DNA of 64,000 bases from Flavobacteriia bacterium (GTDB lineage: Bacteria; Bacteroidota; Bacteroidia; Flavobacteriales_D; Crocinitomicaceae), in the NCBI GenBank assembly GCA_947450325.1, contig CANFUT010000006.1, forward strand, positions 1 to 64,000, written 5' to 3'. Of the stretch, positions 8,408-18,015 are shown piece after piece. Below the pieces are notes generated by a model, which saw nothing but the letters and a program-made list of their open reading frames with translations, searched no databases and had not been told where the DNA came from. The first letter of the stretch is position 1. Each line of letters starts with the position of its first letter. Made by a program: the position numbers and the translations under genes.

Positions 8408-10477
8408 TTAAAAACTCATCATCAACTGCACCGTAATATCTTGTTTTCTATTTCCAGAAATCTGTTCACTTCCAGAACTAAGACTTGTTCGATTTGAATA
8501 AATGAAAGAGCCATAACGCACCCATAAATCAAATTTTCGGAGGAAAGAATAACGAACCATTACATAAGCGCGACTTCCTTGATAGTAATATGCTGGAACG
8601 GAGAATACATATAGCGCGTTGGTTTCAAAAGTATATAATCTTGTGTCGTATGAATCAGTGTCAAAAAAAGCATATCTAATTGCAATATCGAAAGGCATAC
8701 TTTTCGGTTTGATCAAAATATCTTGAGAAACCATCATTCCCTTTTCAGGTGTATTGCTCTTGCGATTGATGGTTACATATTCAATTCTACTTTTTAATTG
8801 AATTCCTTCGGTTACTTGAAAAGTAAAATTCAAGCGGTAATTGCGTTGAAAAACATCTTCAATTTGGGTGATGGTTCCGTCAGAATCTCGGCTGTTTTTT
8901 TGTCTCAATTGTTGCCTAAATCTCCCATAAACTTCCATTTGCTTGTTCGGCTTATAACTTGGCTGAAATAAAAATTCATGACCCGAAGAGGGCGCATCTA
9001 CTTGGTATTTCAACCATGGTTGTTGGAAAAAATCCATGTAAGTATTGATAGACCAAGCGCTGTTCATGCGAACTTTCAAGCCTACGTATAAACCAGATTC
9101 ATTTTGCGTATTGCTTCCTTCAGAAAAACCTGTGTTGTAAAAAGTTTGGTAGCCTCTTGTATAATTTCTGTATAAGACGCTCAATGAAGCTTTTGAATCA
9201 AGCGCAAAAATCAGTCCTTGTAACAAAGCAGTTTTTCCCGAATATCCAGCGCGCGAAATTTCACCAAATAAATTCACATTTCTCCAGACATAACTGTAAT
9301 CACCACTGATACTTGTATTTACTTTTCCCCTAAAATCAAATTGATTGTAAAGTTGTAAAGCTTTCGAGTAGTCTTTGTTATATCCTTGGTAAATCCCAGC
9401 AATTCCCATGGTCAAATTGCGTCTTCCGTAACGCAAATTCCCCCCAGCAATGGTTTCAACCAAATTATTTTTCTTAGCAATTTCTGACGTCGTACGATGA
9501 AAACCAGAAACATTGATGCTAGACACAAATTCAATAACATCATATAACGAGTCAGACATTACGGAAGCATCTACTTTTTTGTGTGAACCAAAAAGTGTCA
9601 ATGCAATATTTTTATATCCTAAATCAATCGCCGCGCCGCGCATGAATCTGTTTTCATCCACAGAAGTATATGGTTTTAAAGTTTGTGCATTTTTTTTAAT
9701 ATTGGTAACATCCGCTGTTTTTCCAAATGCATATCCAGACCATAAATTCAATCCCTGTCCAATTTGAATTTGGTAATCACCCAATGCGATACCTTTCAAA
9801 TATTTTCCACCTTTATAAAATGCGTGCATTGAATAAAAGTCAAAACCATTTTTTTGAGATCCACGGAAAAATTGCTCGCCAGGATCTTTTTCTGCGGTAA
9901 TTCCCATGCTCAAATTGTTTCTATAGCTATATCTCAGACGAGTGTAATAGCGATCGGCATTCCCGTAATAATATTTGTTACTCAATAGTTTCACAGAATC
10001 TGGCACTTTGTCATAACCACTTTTTGGCTCAGGTACTGTTTGAAAACGTAGAAAAGCTTCAAATTTCCCAAATTTTAATGCCTCTTTCAAAGAAACGTGC
10101 AATTGATCTAATTTATCATCAACTTGCACAAATGGTCTTACCAATTGAATGGTTTGTAAATCCCAATATTTTAAAGATTGTAGTTCATAAATACTGATTA
10201 ATTTTCCAGTTTGCTTGATGTGTAAGATTAAATCATTGATTTGAATATCAGTCAATAATTCTAAACTTTTCAATTCCTCTGCAGTTGCATTATTGAGATT
10301 CAAAGGTCGATCAAAATAGTAGTTCAATTGTTCAATTACGTTGGTCAAATCAATTTCTTCGGACTCAAGTTGTTCAGAAATAAATTCGATGCGCTGTTGA
10401 ATCAATTCTGAACGACTTTGTCCCATCGAAAAGAAAGGTATAAAAAGCAAAAAGAGTAAAAAGTATTGCTTATTCAT
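8408..10477 (-). CDS. Outer-membrane protein with N-terminal helix-hairpin-helix region
   Basis: A 689-residue exported protein. The signal peptide (QYFLLFLLFIPFFSMGQ) begins at the ATG at 10477; a longer in-frame start is less likely. Residues about 30-115 form a ComEA-like helix-hairpin-helix region (RPLNLNNATAEELKSL, then LILHIKQTGKLISIYELQSL). The remaining 550 residues alternate like a beta-barrel and end in the aromatic-rich strand ITVQLMMSF, typical of outer-membrane proteins. Function is unknown. It overlaps the upstream barrel gene by 8 bases, so the two are made together. Confidence 0.7.
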   Translation of the reverse strand: MNKQYFLLFLLFIPFFSMGQSRSELIQQRIEFISEQLESEEIDLTNVIEQLNYYFDRPLNLNNATAEELKSLELLTDIQINDLILHIKQTGKLISIYELQSLKYWDLQTIQLVRPFVQVDDKLDQLHVSLKEALKFGKFEAFLRFQTVPEPKSGYDKVPDSVKLLSNKYYYGNADRYYTRLRYSYRNNLSMGITAEKDPGEQFFRGSQKNGFDFYSMHAFYKGGKYLKGIALGDYQIQIGQGLNLWSGYAFGKTADVTNIKKNAQTLKPYTSVDENRFMRGAAIDLGYKNIALTLFGSHKKVDASVMSDSLYDVIEFVSSINVSGFHRTTSEIAKKNNLVETIAGGNLRYGRRNLTMGIAGIYQGYNKDYSKALQLYNQFDFRGKVNTSISGDYSYVWRNVNLFGEISRAGYSGKTALLQGLIFALDSKASLSVLYRNYTRGYQTFYNTGFSEGSNTQNESGLYVGLKVRMNSAWSINTYMDFFQQPWLKYQVDAPSSGHEFLFQPSYKPNKQMEVYGRFRQQLRQKNSRDSDGTITQIEDVFQRNYRLNFTFQVTEGIQLKSRIEYVTINRKSNTPEKGMMVSQDILIKPKSMPFDIAIRYAFFDTDSYDTRLYTFETNALYVFSVPAYYYQGSRAYVMVRYSFLRKFDLWVRYGSFIYSNRTSLSSGSEQISGNRKQDITVQLMMSF

Positions 10478-11297
10478 GCACCTTGGATTTGAAATCATAA
10501 GTCAATCCAAAATGTGGCGACCAACCCAAATGCTGTTGCCAAGCTGATCCCATATCTAACTTGAAATTGTTTTTGAACCAATAGCCAAATCCAAATGTTA
10601 ATTCCATTGGATTGGATGCGGCACCTGCTCTGATATAAAATCTTTCCAAAAGCTCATATTCCAACCCTGCTTTCACATTTAAAGGTGATTCAATTTCTTT
10701 GTCAGCTTCTGCTAAAATCATCACTTTGTCCGAAAGTTGGTAATTGATTCCCAAACGCATATATGTTGAAAAACGATCATCTTGGAATTCTGAAAGTTTT
10801 GCTCTTCCAAAGTTTAAAATGCTAAAACCAACTGAAATTTTTTCATTGATTTTTGCCAAAACTCCTGCTTCAGCAGTAACACTGTTTTTGGATCCATAAT
10901 TTTCAATGCGCAAACCTTGATAGTTCAATTGCACTCCGGCCGATAATTTCTCTCCCAATTTCATGCTATAACCAAATCCAATTCTTGTCGTGCGGTACAC
11001 TTTGTATCCATACGATTGTGCACCAGCTGAAAGAACACCAACTTTTAATGGAATTGCCAAGACAAAAGCTTGGGTTTGCAACTCTTTCAAAAGGTAACGA
11101 TTTTCATAACTCAATCCCGCAGAGGATTGTTTCAAATTGGCCAAAGCTCCCGGATTATGGTGAAAACTCCAAACATCAGAAACGGCGACTGTACTGTTAG
11201 CCATCGACATCGAACGAGCTCCTACAGGTTGCCAACCTTGTGCATTCCAAGATTGATAAATGATTAGCATGATAGCAATTAAGCAGATTTTTGTCAT
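10470..11297 (-). CDS. PorV/PorQ-like outer-membrane beta-barrel protein
   Basis: This 275-residue protein has a signal peptide and a segment near the mature N-terminus (GARSMSMANSTVAVSDVWSFHHNPGAL) typical of FadL/PorV/PorQ-type barrels of Bacteroidota, some of which serve the type IX secretion system. The rest is repeated amphipathic strands. It is followed by the helix-hairpin-helix barrel with 8 bases overlap. The T9SS link is inference; a structural porin role is also possible. Confidence 0.65.
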   Translation of the reverse strand: MTKICLIAIMLIIYQSWNAQGWQPVGARSMSMANSTVAVSDVWSFHHNPGALANLKQSSAGLSYENRYLLKELQTQAFVLAIPLKVGVLSAGAQSYGYKVYRTTRIGFGYSMKLGEKLSAGVQLNYQGLRIENYGSKNSVTAEAGVLAKINEKISVGFSILNFGRAKLSEFQDDRFSTYMRLGINYQLSDKVMILAEADKEIESPLNVKAGLEYELLERFYIRAGAASNPMELTFGFGYWFKNNFKLDMGSAWQQHLGWSPHFGLTYDFKSKVHE

Positions 11298-11454
11298 GCA
11301 GTAAAAATAATAATATTTCTTTTCAAAAGTTAAGGACTGTTAAAATTATTATTGTCAAATCGTTGAAAATAGATTTGTTGAATTTTTTCAATTTTAGAAT
11401 ATTGATTTTTTGTAATTTTACTTATTCAAATTTATATTCAAAAAAAATACAATC

Positions 11455-12123
11455 ATGTTAGAAAATCACAAACTTAAAATTGAAATTTGGTCAGATGTAA
11501 TCTGCCCATTTTGCTACATTGGAAAAAGAAAAATCGAACATGCATTAAATGACTTTCCGAACAAAGAAAAAGTCGAAATCGAATGGAAAAGCTTTCAATT
11601 AGATCCATCAACAAAATCGCAACCAGGGAAATCAACGTATGATTATTTGGCTGAAAAGTATGGGCGAGATAGACAATGGTCAATCGAAATGCACGAAAAT
11701 GTTACGAATCAAGCTAAATCTGAAGGCTTGGAATACAATTTTGACAAAGCTGTTATCGCTAATTCATTTGACGCGCATAGATTATCGCATCTTGCAAAAA
11801 AATACGGAAAGGGAAACGAATTAGAAGAATTGATTTTCAAAGCCTATTTTACTGAAGGAAAAAATTTTTCTGAAATTGAAACCTTGGTTGAATTGGGTAC
11901 AAATGTTGGTTTAGATGAAACTGAAATTAGAAATATGTTGGCTTCCAATCAATACAAAGACGCCGTGCAAAACGATATCATCGAAGCGCAGCAAATAGGA
12001 GTGAGAGGAGTTCCATTTTTTGTTTTGGATCGCAAATATGCTATTTCAGGAGCACAACCGACTGAAGTTTTCCAAGAAACACTTGAAAAAGCATGGGAAG
12101 GTTGGGTAGGAAAGCAAAACTAA
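11455..12123 (+). CDS. DsbA/FrnE-family thiol oxidoreductase
   Basis: A 222-residue cytosolic protein of the DsbA-like FrnE group. The thioredoxin-fold redox motif is CPFC (Cys17, Cys20) in SDVICPFCYIGKR, followed by the helical insertion and the late cis-proline loop GVRGVPFFV. There is no signal peptide, so it acts inside the cell. FrnE relatives are disulfide isomerases linked to oxidative stress; 2-hydroxychromene-2-carboxylate isomerase shares the fold but lacks the CxxC. Confidence 0.88.
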   Translation: MLENHKLKIEIWSDVICPFCYIGKRKIEHALNDFPNKEKVEIEWKSFQLDPSTKSQPGKSTYDYLAEKYGRDRQWSIEMHENVTNQAKSEGLEYNFDKAVIANSFDAHRLSHLAKKYGKGNELEELIFKAYFTEGKNFSEIETLVELGTNVGLDETEIRNMLASNQYKDAVQNDIIEAQQIGVRGVPFFVLDRKYAISGAQPTEVFQETLEKAWEGWVGKQN

Positions 12124-12187
12124 TACGGTTTTTTACAATTATTTTATAATGTGACCATTGTAACGAAGTGTTGAAATACAAAAGTTG

Positions 12188-12195
12188 TATCTTTG
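12188..12195 (+). promoter_or_regulatory. -7 element upstream of the CstB-like gene
   Basis: TATCTTTG matches TAnnTTTG, 23 bases before the ATG. TTG triplets occur at 12158 and 12171 but neither has the usual spacing, so only the -7 part is convincing. Confidence 0.4.
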
Positions 12196-12218
12196 AATAC
12201 AAATAATCAAAAATAACG

Positions 12219-13631
12219 ATGAGAATAGAACAAATTTATACAGGATGTTTAGCGCAAGGAGCATATTATATTGTTAGCAATGGAGAAGTGGCAATCATTG
12301 ATCCATTAAGGGAAGTAGACGCATATATCCAAAAAGCAAATGCAGACGATTCCAAAATTAAATACATTTTTGAAACACATTTTCACGCTGATTTTGTCAG
12401 TGGACATGTAACACTTTCTGAAAAAACAGGAGCAGAAATCATTTATGGACCGACTGCCAATCCAGATTTTAAAGCAACAATTGCTGCAGATGGACAGATT
12501 TTTGAATTGGGAAACGTGCAAATCAAAGTATTGCATACGCCTGGTCATACGATGGAAAGTTCGACTTTCTTACTAATCGATGAAAATGGCAAAGACCATT
12601 GTGTTTTCAGCGGTGATACACTATTTTTAGGGGATGTAGGTCGTCCAGATTTAGCGCAAAAAGCGGCTGAAATTACGCAAGAACAATTGGCAGAGATTTT
12701 ATTTGATAGCTTGAGAACAAAAATCATGACTTTGGCAGATGATGTGATTGTGTATCCAGGACACGGTGCTGGTTCTGCTTGTGGAAAAAATATGTCGAAA
12801 GAAACAGTTGGAACAATCGGTGAACAAAAGCAAATCAATTACGCTTTGCGCGCTGACATGACCAAAGCAGAATTTGTAGAAGAAGTGACTGATGGTTTGG
12901 TTGCGCCTCCTGCTTATTTTCCTTTGAATGTAATGATGAACAAAAACGGCTATGAAAGCATTGATGAAGTAATCAAACGAGGAACATTGGCTTTGAATCC
13001 AAAGGAATTTGAAGTTGCTGCGAATGAAACAGATGCAATGATTTTAGATGTTCGAAATGAAAAAGATTTTGTGAAAGGACACATCCCAAATTCAATTTTT
13101 ATTGGAATCGATGGCGGATTTGCACCGTGGGTTGGCGCTTTGATTAAGGATGTGAAACAAGAAATTCTATTGGTTGCTCCTGAAGGAAGAGAAGAAGAAG
13201 TAATTACAAGATTGGCGCGCGTTGGTTTTGACCACACCATCGGATTTTTGAAAGGAAGTTTTGATGCATGGGAAAGCGCGGGAAAAGAGATTGCTACAAT
13301 TGAATCAATTTCTGCAGAAGAATTCAAGTCAAAAGTTGAAGTGGATAAACATCCGATTTTTGATGTTCGTAAAATCAGTGAATTTGAAGCAGAACATTTA
13401 AATGATGGTAAAAATACGCCGTTGGATTTCTTGAATGATCATTTAGCTGAATTCCCAAAAGATGAAACTTTTTACGTACATTGTGCTGGTGGATACCGTT
13501 CTGTGATTGCTGCTTCGATTTTAAAAAGTCGTGGAATTCACAATTTGATTGATGTCGCTGGAGGATTTGGCGCAATCAAGAAAACAGGAATGCAAACATC
13601 TAATTTTGTTTGTCCTTCCACACTGAAGTAA
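12219..13631 (+). CDS. CstB-like metallo-beta-lactamase fold protein with two rhodanese domains
   Basis: A 470-residue cytosolic sulfur enzyme. The N-terminal half (1-250) is a persulfide-dioxygenase-type metallo-beta-lactamase domain with metal ligands His54, His56 and Asp58 (THFHAD), His110 (TPGH) and Asp133 (FSGD). Two rhodanese domains follow. The first (about 265-360) has lost the active cysteine (APEGRE at 320-325); the second (about 370-465) keeps it (Cys422 in HCAGGYRS). Relatives such as CstB oxidise low-molecular-weight persulfides and transfer sulfane sulfur, so a role in sulfide detoxification is likely. A terminator follows directly. Confidence 0.85.
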   Translation: MRIEQIYTGCLAQGAYYIVSNGEVAIIDPLREVDAYIQKANADDSKIKYIFETHFHADFVSGHVTLSEKTGAEIIYGPTANPDFKATIAADGQIFELGNVQIKVLHTPGHTMESSTFLLIDENGKDHCVFSGDTLFLGDVGRPDLAQKAAEITQEQLAEILFDSLRTKIMTLADDVIVYPGHGAGSACGKNMSKETVGTIGEQKQINYALRADMTKAEFVEEVTDGLVAPPAYFPLNVMMNKNGYESIDEVIKRGTLALNPKEFEVAANETDAMILDVRNEKDFVKGHIPNSIFIGIDGGFAPWVGALIKDVKQEILLVAPEGREEEVITRLARVGFDHTIGFLKGSFDAWESAGKEIATIESISAEEFKSKVEVDKHPIFDVRKISEFEAEHLNDGKNTPLDFLNDHLAEFPKDETFYVHCAGGYRSVIAASILKSRGIHNLIDVAGGFGAIKKTGMQTSNFVCPSTLK

Positions 13632-13648
13632 GAAAATAAAATTCTTGT

Positions 13649-13682
13649 AAACGGTCGGGATTTTATTTCGACCGTTTTTTTA
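13649..13682 (+). terminator. Rho-independent terminator after the CstB-like gene
   Basis: A 9-bp stem AAACGGTCG (13649-13657) pairs with CGACCGTTT (13669-13677) around an 11-base loop and is followed by T residues. It separates the sulfur enzyme from the hydrolase at 13702. Confidence 0.82.
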
Positions 13683-13701
13683 TAATTTTAAATGAAGTAA
13701 C

Positions 13702-14718
13702 ATGTCATTAATCAGTCGTTTAAATAAGCAAAAAGTAATCTTGTTACTAGGATTACATTTTAATTTGGCTGCCCAAGTAGATTACAAAACGGATGTTTTA
13801 GGAGATGCGTTTGAGCAAGCTACAATCCAACAACCTGATGATTATGAAGGTAAAGTGACATGTACTTTGGTGAAAAGAAAAGATGCTCAAGCAAAAATTG
13901 GAGTTTTGTATATTCATGGTTTCAGTGATTATTTTTTCCAAACTGAAATGGCGGATAAATTTACCAAACAAGGATATGCGTTCTACGCGTTGGATTTGAG
14001 AAAATATGGTCGGTCACATTTAGAGCATCAGAAAATTTGCAACGTTCGAAATTTGAACGAATACTTTGCCGATATTGACACAGCGTTGAGTATCATGCAC
14101 CATGAAGGCGTTGACAAAATTCTCCTTTCAGGTCATTCCACAGGTGGATTAGTTGTTTCATTATACGCAAATCAGCGAATTGGAAAAGAATTATTTGATG
14201 CAATTTATTTGAATAGTCCGTTTTATGACATGAATCTCAATCCGATATTGAAAAAAGTAGTTTTGCCTTTAGTTGTAAAAAAAGGTGACAAAAAGCCAGA
14301 AAAATTGATGAAAGGAGGACTTTCGCCTTGGTACGGAATGAGTATTTACTACAAAGACAAAGGTGAATGGCAGTATAATTTAACGTGGAAACCTCACAAC
14401 GCACCAGCGGTAAATTATGGTTGGTTGAAAGCAATTTGCGATGGACAAAAGCAAATTCACAAAGGAATTAAACTTTCTAAACCAATATTGGTAATGCATT
14501 CAAACAATTCTGTTTACACCAAAAAATGGATAGACGAAATGTTAACAGGCGATGCAGTTTTGAATGTAAAACACATTGAAAAATACTCCAAAAAAATAGA
14601 TGGAAATGTTCAAATTCAATCGATTGAAAATGGAATGCACGATTTGATTTTGTCGAAAAAATCGGTTAGAGATACTGTCTACGATCAATTATTCAATTGG
14701 CTCAAAACTACGATGTAG
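13702..14718 (+). CDS. Alpha/beta hydrolase, serine aminopeptidase S33 / monoacylglycerol-lipase-like
   Basis: A 338-residue protein with a hydrophobic N-terminus ending LAAQ (about residue 25), so probably exported. It has the Hydrolase_4 pattern: VLYIHGFSDY for the oxyanion strand, nucleophile elbow GHSTGG, and a His near the C-terminus (ENGMHDL). The closest named families are lysophospholipases and monoacylglycerol lipases. The ATG at 13702 follows a terminator by about 20 bases, so the gene is transcribed independently. Confidence 0.75.
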   Translation: MSLISRLNKQKVILLLGLHFNLAAQVDYKTDVLGDAFEQATIQQPDDYEGKVTCTLVKRKDAQAKIGVLYIHGFSDYFFQTEMADKFTKQGYAFYALDLRKYGRSHLEHQKICNVRNLNEYFADIDTALSIMHHEGVDKILLSGHSTGGLVVSLYANQRIGKELFDAIYLNSPFYDMNLNPILKKVVLPLVVKKGDKKPEKLMKGGLSPWYGMSIYYKDKGEWQYNLTWKPHNAPAVNYGWLKAICDGQKQIHKGIKLSKPILVMHSNNSVYTKKWIDEMLTGDAVLNVKHIEKYSKKIDGNVQIQSIENGMHDLILSKKSVRDTVYDQLFNWLKTTM

Positions 14719-14763
14719 AATTAAAGCCATGAACATTTGATTCCTAATTCCTAAGAAAAATAA

Positions 14764-15312
14764 TTAAATCCTTGGTCGCCAAGCTTGTTCTTCCGCACCT
14801 AAATCTTGGGCAATTTTTCGTCCTAAAACAAATAAATAGTCGCTTAATCTGTTCAAATATTGCATCACAATTGGCGCAACAAATTCGTGTTCATCTAGAT
14901 TTGTGGTGATTCGCTCAGCTCTTCTGCAAACACATCTAGCTAAATGACAATAAGATACAGTTGTGTTTCCACCTGGCAAAATGAAGAATTTTAATTCTGG
15001 AAGTTGTTCATCCATTTCATCCATTTTATTCTCTAAAAATTGCACATCGGAGTCGATCAAGTCTGGCAATTTCATTTTAGATTTTTCTGGATCTGCTGCC
15101 AACGAGGAACCAATTGTAAATAAACGATCTTGAATTTCAAGTAATTGTATTTTGTATTTTTCATCAATCGCTTGGTCGCGAATTAATCCGATGTATGAAT
15201 TCAATTCATCGACCGTTCCATATGATTCAATTCTTAGCGAATGTTTAGGAACTCTCGTCCCGCCAATCAATGATGTTGTTCCTTTGTCTCCGTTTTTCGT
15301 GTAAATTTTCAT
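14764..15312 (-). CDS. Cob(I)yrinic acid a,c-diamide adenosyltransferase (PduO type)
   Basis: This 182-residue enzyme adds the adenosyl group of ATP to cob(I)alamin to make coenzyme B12. It shows the PduO signature: N-terminal MKIYTKNGDKGTTSLIGG, SYGTVDELNSYIG, and the helix with CRRAER near residue 125. No other cobalamin biosynthesis gene is near, so it probably serves B12 salvage (for example for methylmalonyl-CoA mutase). It lies 18 bases after a methyltransferase gene on the same strand. Confidence 0.93.
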   Translation of the reverse strand: MKIYTKNGDKGTTSLIGGTRVPKHSLRIESYGTVDELNSYIGLIRDQAIDEKYKIQLLEIQDRLFTIGSSLAADPEKSKMKLPDLIDSDVQFLENKMDEMDEQLPELKFFILPGGNTTVSYCHLARCVCRRAERITTNLDEHEFVAPIVMQYLNRLSDYLFVLGRKIAQDLGAEEQAWRPRI

Positions 15313-15330
15313 GTCTTTTTGATTGTGGAT

Positions 15331-16119
15331 TTAAAATCCAGATAAAACGTTCTTTAATTTGATAACAAAATGTTCCTTGACTTGTTGCGGTCTTCGAATA
15401 ATAATTCCCATTCTAAACAAATCCATTGTTAAATGGAATTCTTCTAAAGATTTGATTTCATTCCAACTTTCAAACATATCCTGACTCCAGCGTATATCGT
15501 CTAACAGGAAGATGGTATTTTCATCCGTGAAATTAGATAACAATTTCAAGTATTTTTTCAGTGCTTTTCCATCGTGATGACCATCAATGTAAACTAAATC
15601 GTATTTCGTTTGGTTTTCTTTTGTTAAAAAGTCTTCGAATTTAGCATGTACAACATCAATGTTTTTTAAATTCAGCTTTGCAAAGTTCGATTCAGCGATT
15701 TCTAAAGTGTTCTTGCACGCATCAATTGTTGTTACTTTTGCTTTTGGATTTCCTAGTGCCAAATGTATGGTTCCAATTCCTAAACTTGTCCCTAATTCCA
15801 GGATGTTTTTCGGTTCGTATTGATTTGAAAGTTGGAAAAGAAGTTTGGCATAAACACCTTTACATGAAGCTGTTTTATAAATCGACTTAACAGATCTTTC
15901 GTTTGACAGTTTTTTTGAACCAGCTCCTGCATCTTCGATTTGAATGAGTGAATTGTTAGAAGAAAGTGTTTTCTTGAGCTGATTTAATTTAGATACAAAT
16001 TCAGCAGGAATTTTGATTTTTAGACATTTATCCAAAAGATCATATACAAAAGGCGAATGAATTCCGTGTCTTCCTTTGGAATTGATGAAGTATTTGATAT
16101 ATTCGTTGACGAAATTCAT
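15331..16119 (-). CDS. Class I SAM-dependent O-methyltransferase-like protein
   Basis: I place the start at the ATG at 16119 (262 residues: MNFVNEYIKYFINSKGRHG), because a longer reading would run into the divergent gene at 16158. The N-terminal 45 residues with KGRHGIHSPFVYDLL are typical of a Bacteroidota methyltransferase group. The SAM-binding loop is ILELGTSLGIGT, then TTIDACK and VYIDGHHDG in the style of O-methyltransferases (Methyltransf_24). The substrate is unknown. It is probably co-transcribed with the adenosyltransferase. Confidence 0.82.
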   Translation of the reverse strand: MNFVNEYIKYFINSKGRHGIHSPFVYDLLDKCLKIKIPAEFVSKLNQLKKTLSSNNSLIQIEDAGAGSKKLSNERSVKSIYKTASCKGVYAKLLFQLSNQYEPKNILELGTSLGIGTIHLALGNPKAKVTTIDACKNTLEIAESNFAKLNLKNIDVVHAKFEDFLTKENQTKYDLVYIDGHHDGKALKKYLKLLSNFTDENTIFLLDDIRWSQDMFESWNEIKSLEEFHLTMDLFRMGIIIRRPQQVKEHFVIKLKNVLSGF

Positions 16120-16157
16120 ATCACAAAGAAATAAAAAACAAACGAATTGAAGGAGAA

Positions 16158-17552
16158 ATGGAAATGAATACTTCTTATTTAGAGAGTCAAAGAGCGAAAG
16201 TTTTTGGAGAACAGCCAGAAGTAAAATTGGTTGCTCCATGTAAAATGGGAGAGGGAATTATTCATTTTTTACAAGTTCAAAGAGATAACTTGATTAAAAA
16301 CTTTGAACATGCAGGTGTAAAAACTACTTTTTTTATTCCTGCGTCTGGCTCCGGTTCTCGTATGTTTCATTTTCTTTTTGAGTTTTTGGAACGTCCAAAT
16401 GAAGAAAATAGAGGTCAGGTCGAAAGATTTTTGAATAATATGGAAGATTTTGCTTTTTTTCAGAAAATCCCCCTAGAAATTCGAGAAAATCTGAAATCTC
16501 ACAATGTCAATTTAGATGAATTTGTAGATTATTTACTCAATAAAGAGGGAATGTCATTTGGTGAATTGCCTAAAGGATTGATTCCTTTTCATAAGATTGG
16601 ACCTTTTGTTTTAAATCCATTTCAAGAACAAATTTTACAGGGAATTAAGGTAAATGAGGGGAATTCTTCATTTCACTATTCCATTAAACCAGAACATGAA
16701 GCTTCCATAAAAAATGGAATTGAAAGTACCGAGCAACTTTCTGGTGGGAAATTCGACGTTACATTTTCTGTTCAAAATGAAGCTACAAATTCTATTGCTT
16801 TTGATAAAGATCAACAACCTTTATTGATTGATGGAAATGAGATTTTAACTCGTCCAGCCGGTCATGGTGCTTTGTTAGAAAATTTGAATTCCATAGAAAG
16901 TGATATCATTTTTATTAAAAACATTGATAATATTCAACATTTTGGCAAAGCCACTTTAGCGATAGATACATGGAAATATCTTGGTGGAGTGGCTATTTGG
17001 TTCGAAGATGAAAAGAATAAAGTATTGCAAAATCCAACAATCGATGGCCTTATATCATTAAACAAACATTTTCAATTCATTGCTGATTCAGAAATTGAAA
17101 AATTAAAAGTTGAGGATATTTTTAAAATATTAAATAAACCTTTTAGAGTTTGTGGCATGGTTCGCAATGAGGGTCAGCCTGGTGGAGGTCCTTTTTGGGT
17201 TGAGGAGAATGGAGAAGTAACAAAGCAAATTGTCGAAAAGTCACAAATTTCAATGCGCGGCGAACAATATCGCTTGATGGTTCAAAGCACCTACTTTAAT
17301 CCGGTTATGATTGCCGCTGTCAATAAAGATGCGAATGGAAAACCATTTGACTTATTTGAATTTAGAGATGAGAACAAATATTTTGTCGTAAATAAAAATT
17401 TCAAAGGAAAAGACATTTATTTCTCTGAACTTCCTGGACTTTGGAATGGTTCTATGGCACATTGGAATTCCATTTTTGTAGAAATCCCATCTGAAACATT
17501 TAGTCCTGTAAAAACAGTTTTGGATTTATTAGACAATTCACACAAAGAGTAA
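16158..17552 (+). CDS. DUF4301 family protein, nucleotidyltransferase-like
   Basis: The 464-residue protein matches what I know of DUF4301, a Bacteroidota family with a glycosyl-nucleotidyltransferase-like core. The loop PASGSGSRMF (61-70) resembles the GxGxR phosphate-binding loop of sugar-phosphate nucleotidylyltransferases; GHGALLENLN and IFIKNIDN later resemble the UDP-sugar pyrophosphorylase active site. I infer activity on a sugar phosphate, unproven. It is divergent from the methyltransferase by only 38 bases, and the convergent DinB gene ends one base downstream. Confidence 0.8.
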   Translation: MEMNTSYLESQRAKVFGEQPEVKLVAPCKMGEGIIHFLQVQRDNLIKNFEHAGVKTTFFIPASGSGSRMFHFLFEFLERPNEENRGQVERFLNNMEDFAFFQKIPLEIRENLKSHNVNLDEFVDYLLNKEGMSFGELPKGLIPFHKIGPFVLNPFQEQILQGIKVNEGNSSFHYSIKPEHEASIKNGIESTEQLSGGKFDVTFSVQNEATNSIAFDKDQQPLLIDGNEILTRPAGHGALLENLNSIESDIIFIKNIDNIQHFGKATLAIDTWKYLGGVAIWFEDEKNKVLQNPTIDGLISLNKHFQFIADSEIEKLKVEDIFKILNKPFRVCGMVRNEGQPGGGPFWVEENGEVTKQIVEKSQISMRGEQYRLMVQSTYFNPVMIAAVNKDANGKPFDLFEFRDENKYFVVNKNFKGKDIYFSELPGLWNGSMAHWNSIFVEIPSETFSPVKTVLDLLDNSHKE

Positions 17553-17553
17553 A

Positions 17554-18015
17554 CTATCGAAATACAATGAAATTTGTTGGTGGAATTTGAAACCCCAATT
17601 CTTTAGATTTTAATGCGATTTGAGCGCGATGGTAGTTAGAATGATTCAATAAATGATAAAGGATATCCATCGTTTCTTTTTCCATCGGAACGCCTTCGGA
17701 GTCATGATAATTGACTTTTTCGGACAATGAATGTTGCTCCAAAAATTTAATCGATTGGTTGTAGTTTTCAAACAAAAATCTTTCAAAATAGGCGAGAGGC
17801 AATAAATCCCAATCGTCTGATTCTGATATTTTATTCATCAATCTTGCATTCCAAATATGATGCACATTGATGATGTGCGACATCCATTTCGATAGTTCTT
17901 TTAGATTATCGGTTTCTAAAACATCTTCGTTTTCTTCTAAAAATTTCAACCACCCTAAATTTGAATGTAAGTCATATTCAAATTTCTCTTTGAAAAATGC
18001 TTGGAAAGTGATCAT
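17554..18015 (-). CDS. DinB-family four-helix protein
   Basis: A 153-residue protein with the DinB/YfiT-like metal-binding bundle: histidines in MSHIINVHHIWN (about 45-56) and in LLNHSNYHRAQIALK (near 130) form the typical three-His site. Some relatives are thiol-dependent transferases; no substrate can be named here. Its start overlaps the rpe stop by 4 bases (ATGA), so translation is probably coupled. Confidence 0.85.
   Translation of the reverse strand: MITFQAFFKEKFEYDLHSNLGWLKFLEENEDVLETDNLKELSKWMSHIINVHHIWNARLMNKISESDDWDLLPLAYFERFLFENYNQSIKFLEQHSLSEKVNYHDSEGVPMEKETMDILYHLLNHSNYHRAQIALKSKELGFQIPPTNFIVFR

Noticed and set aside
15331-16239. 40-residue hydrophobic extension of the methyltransferase
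   Set aside because: It would overlap the divergent gene at 16158; MNFVNEYIKYF at 16119 is the family start.
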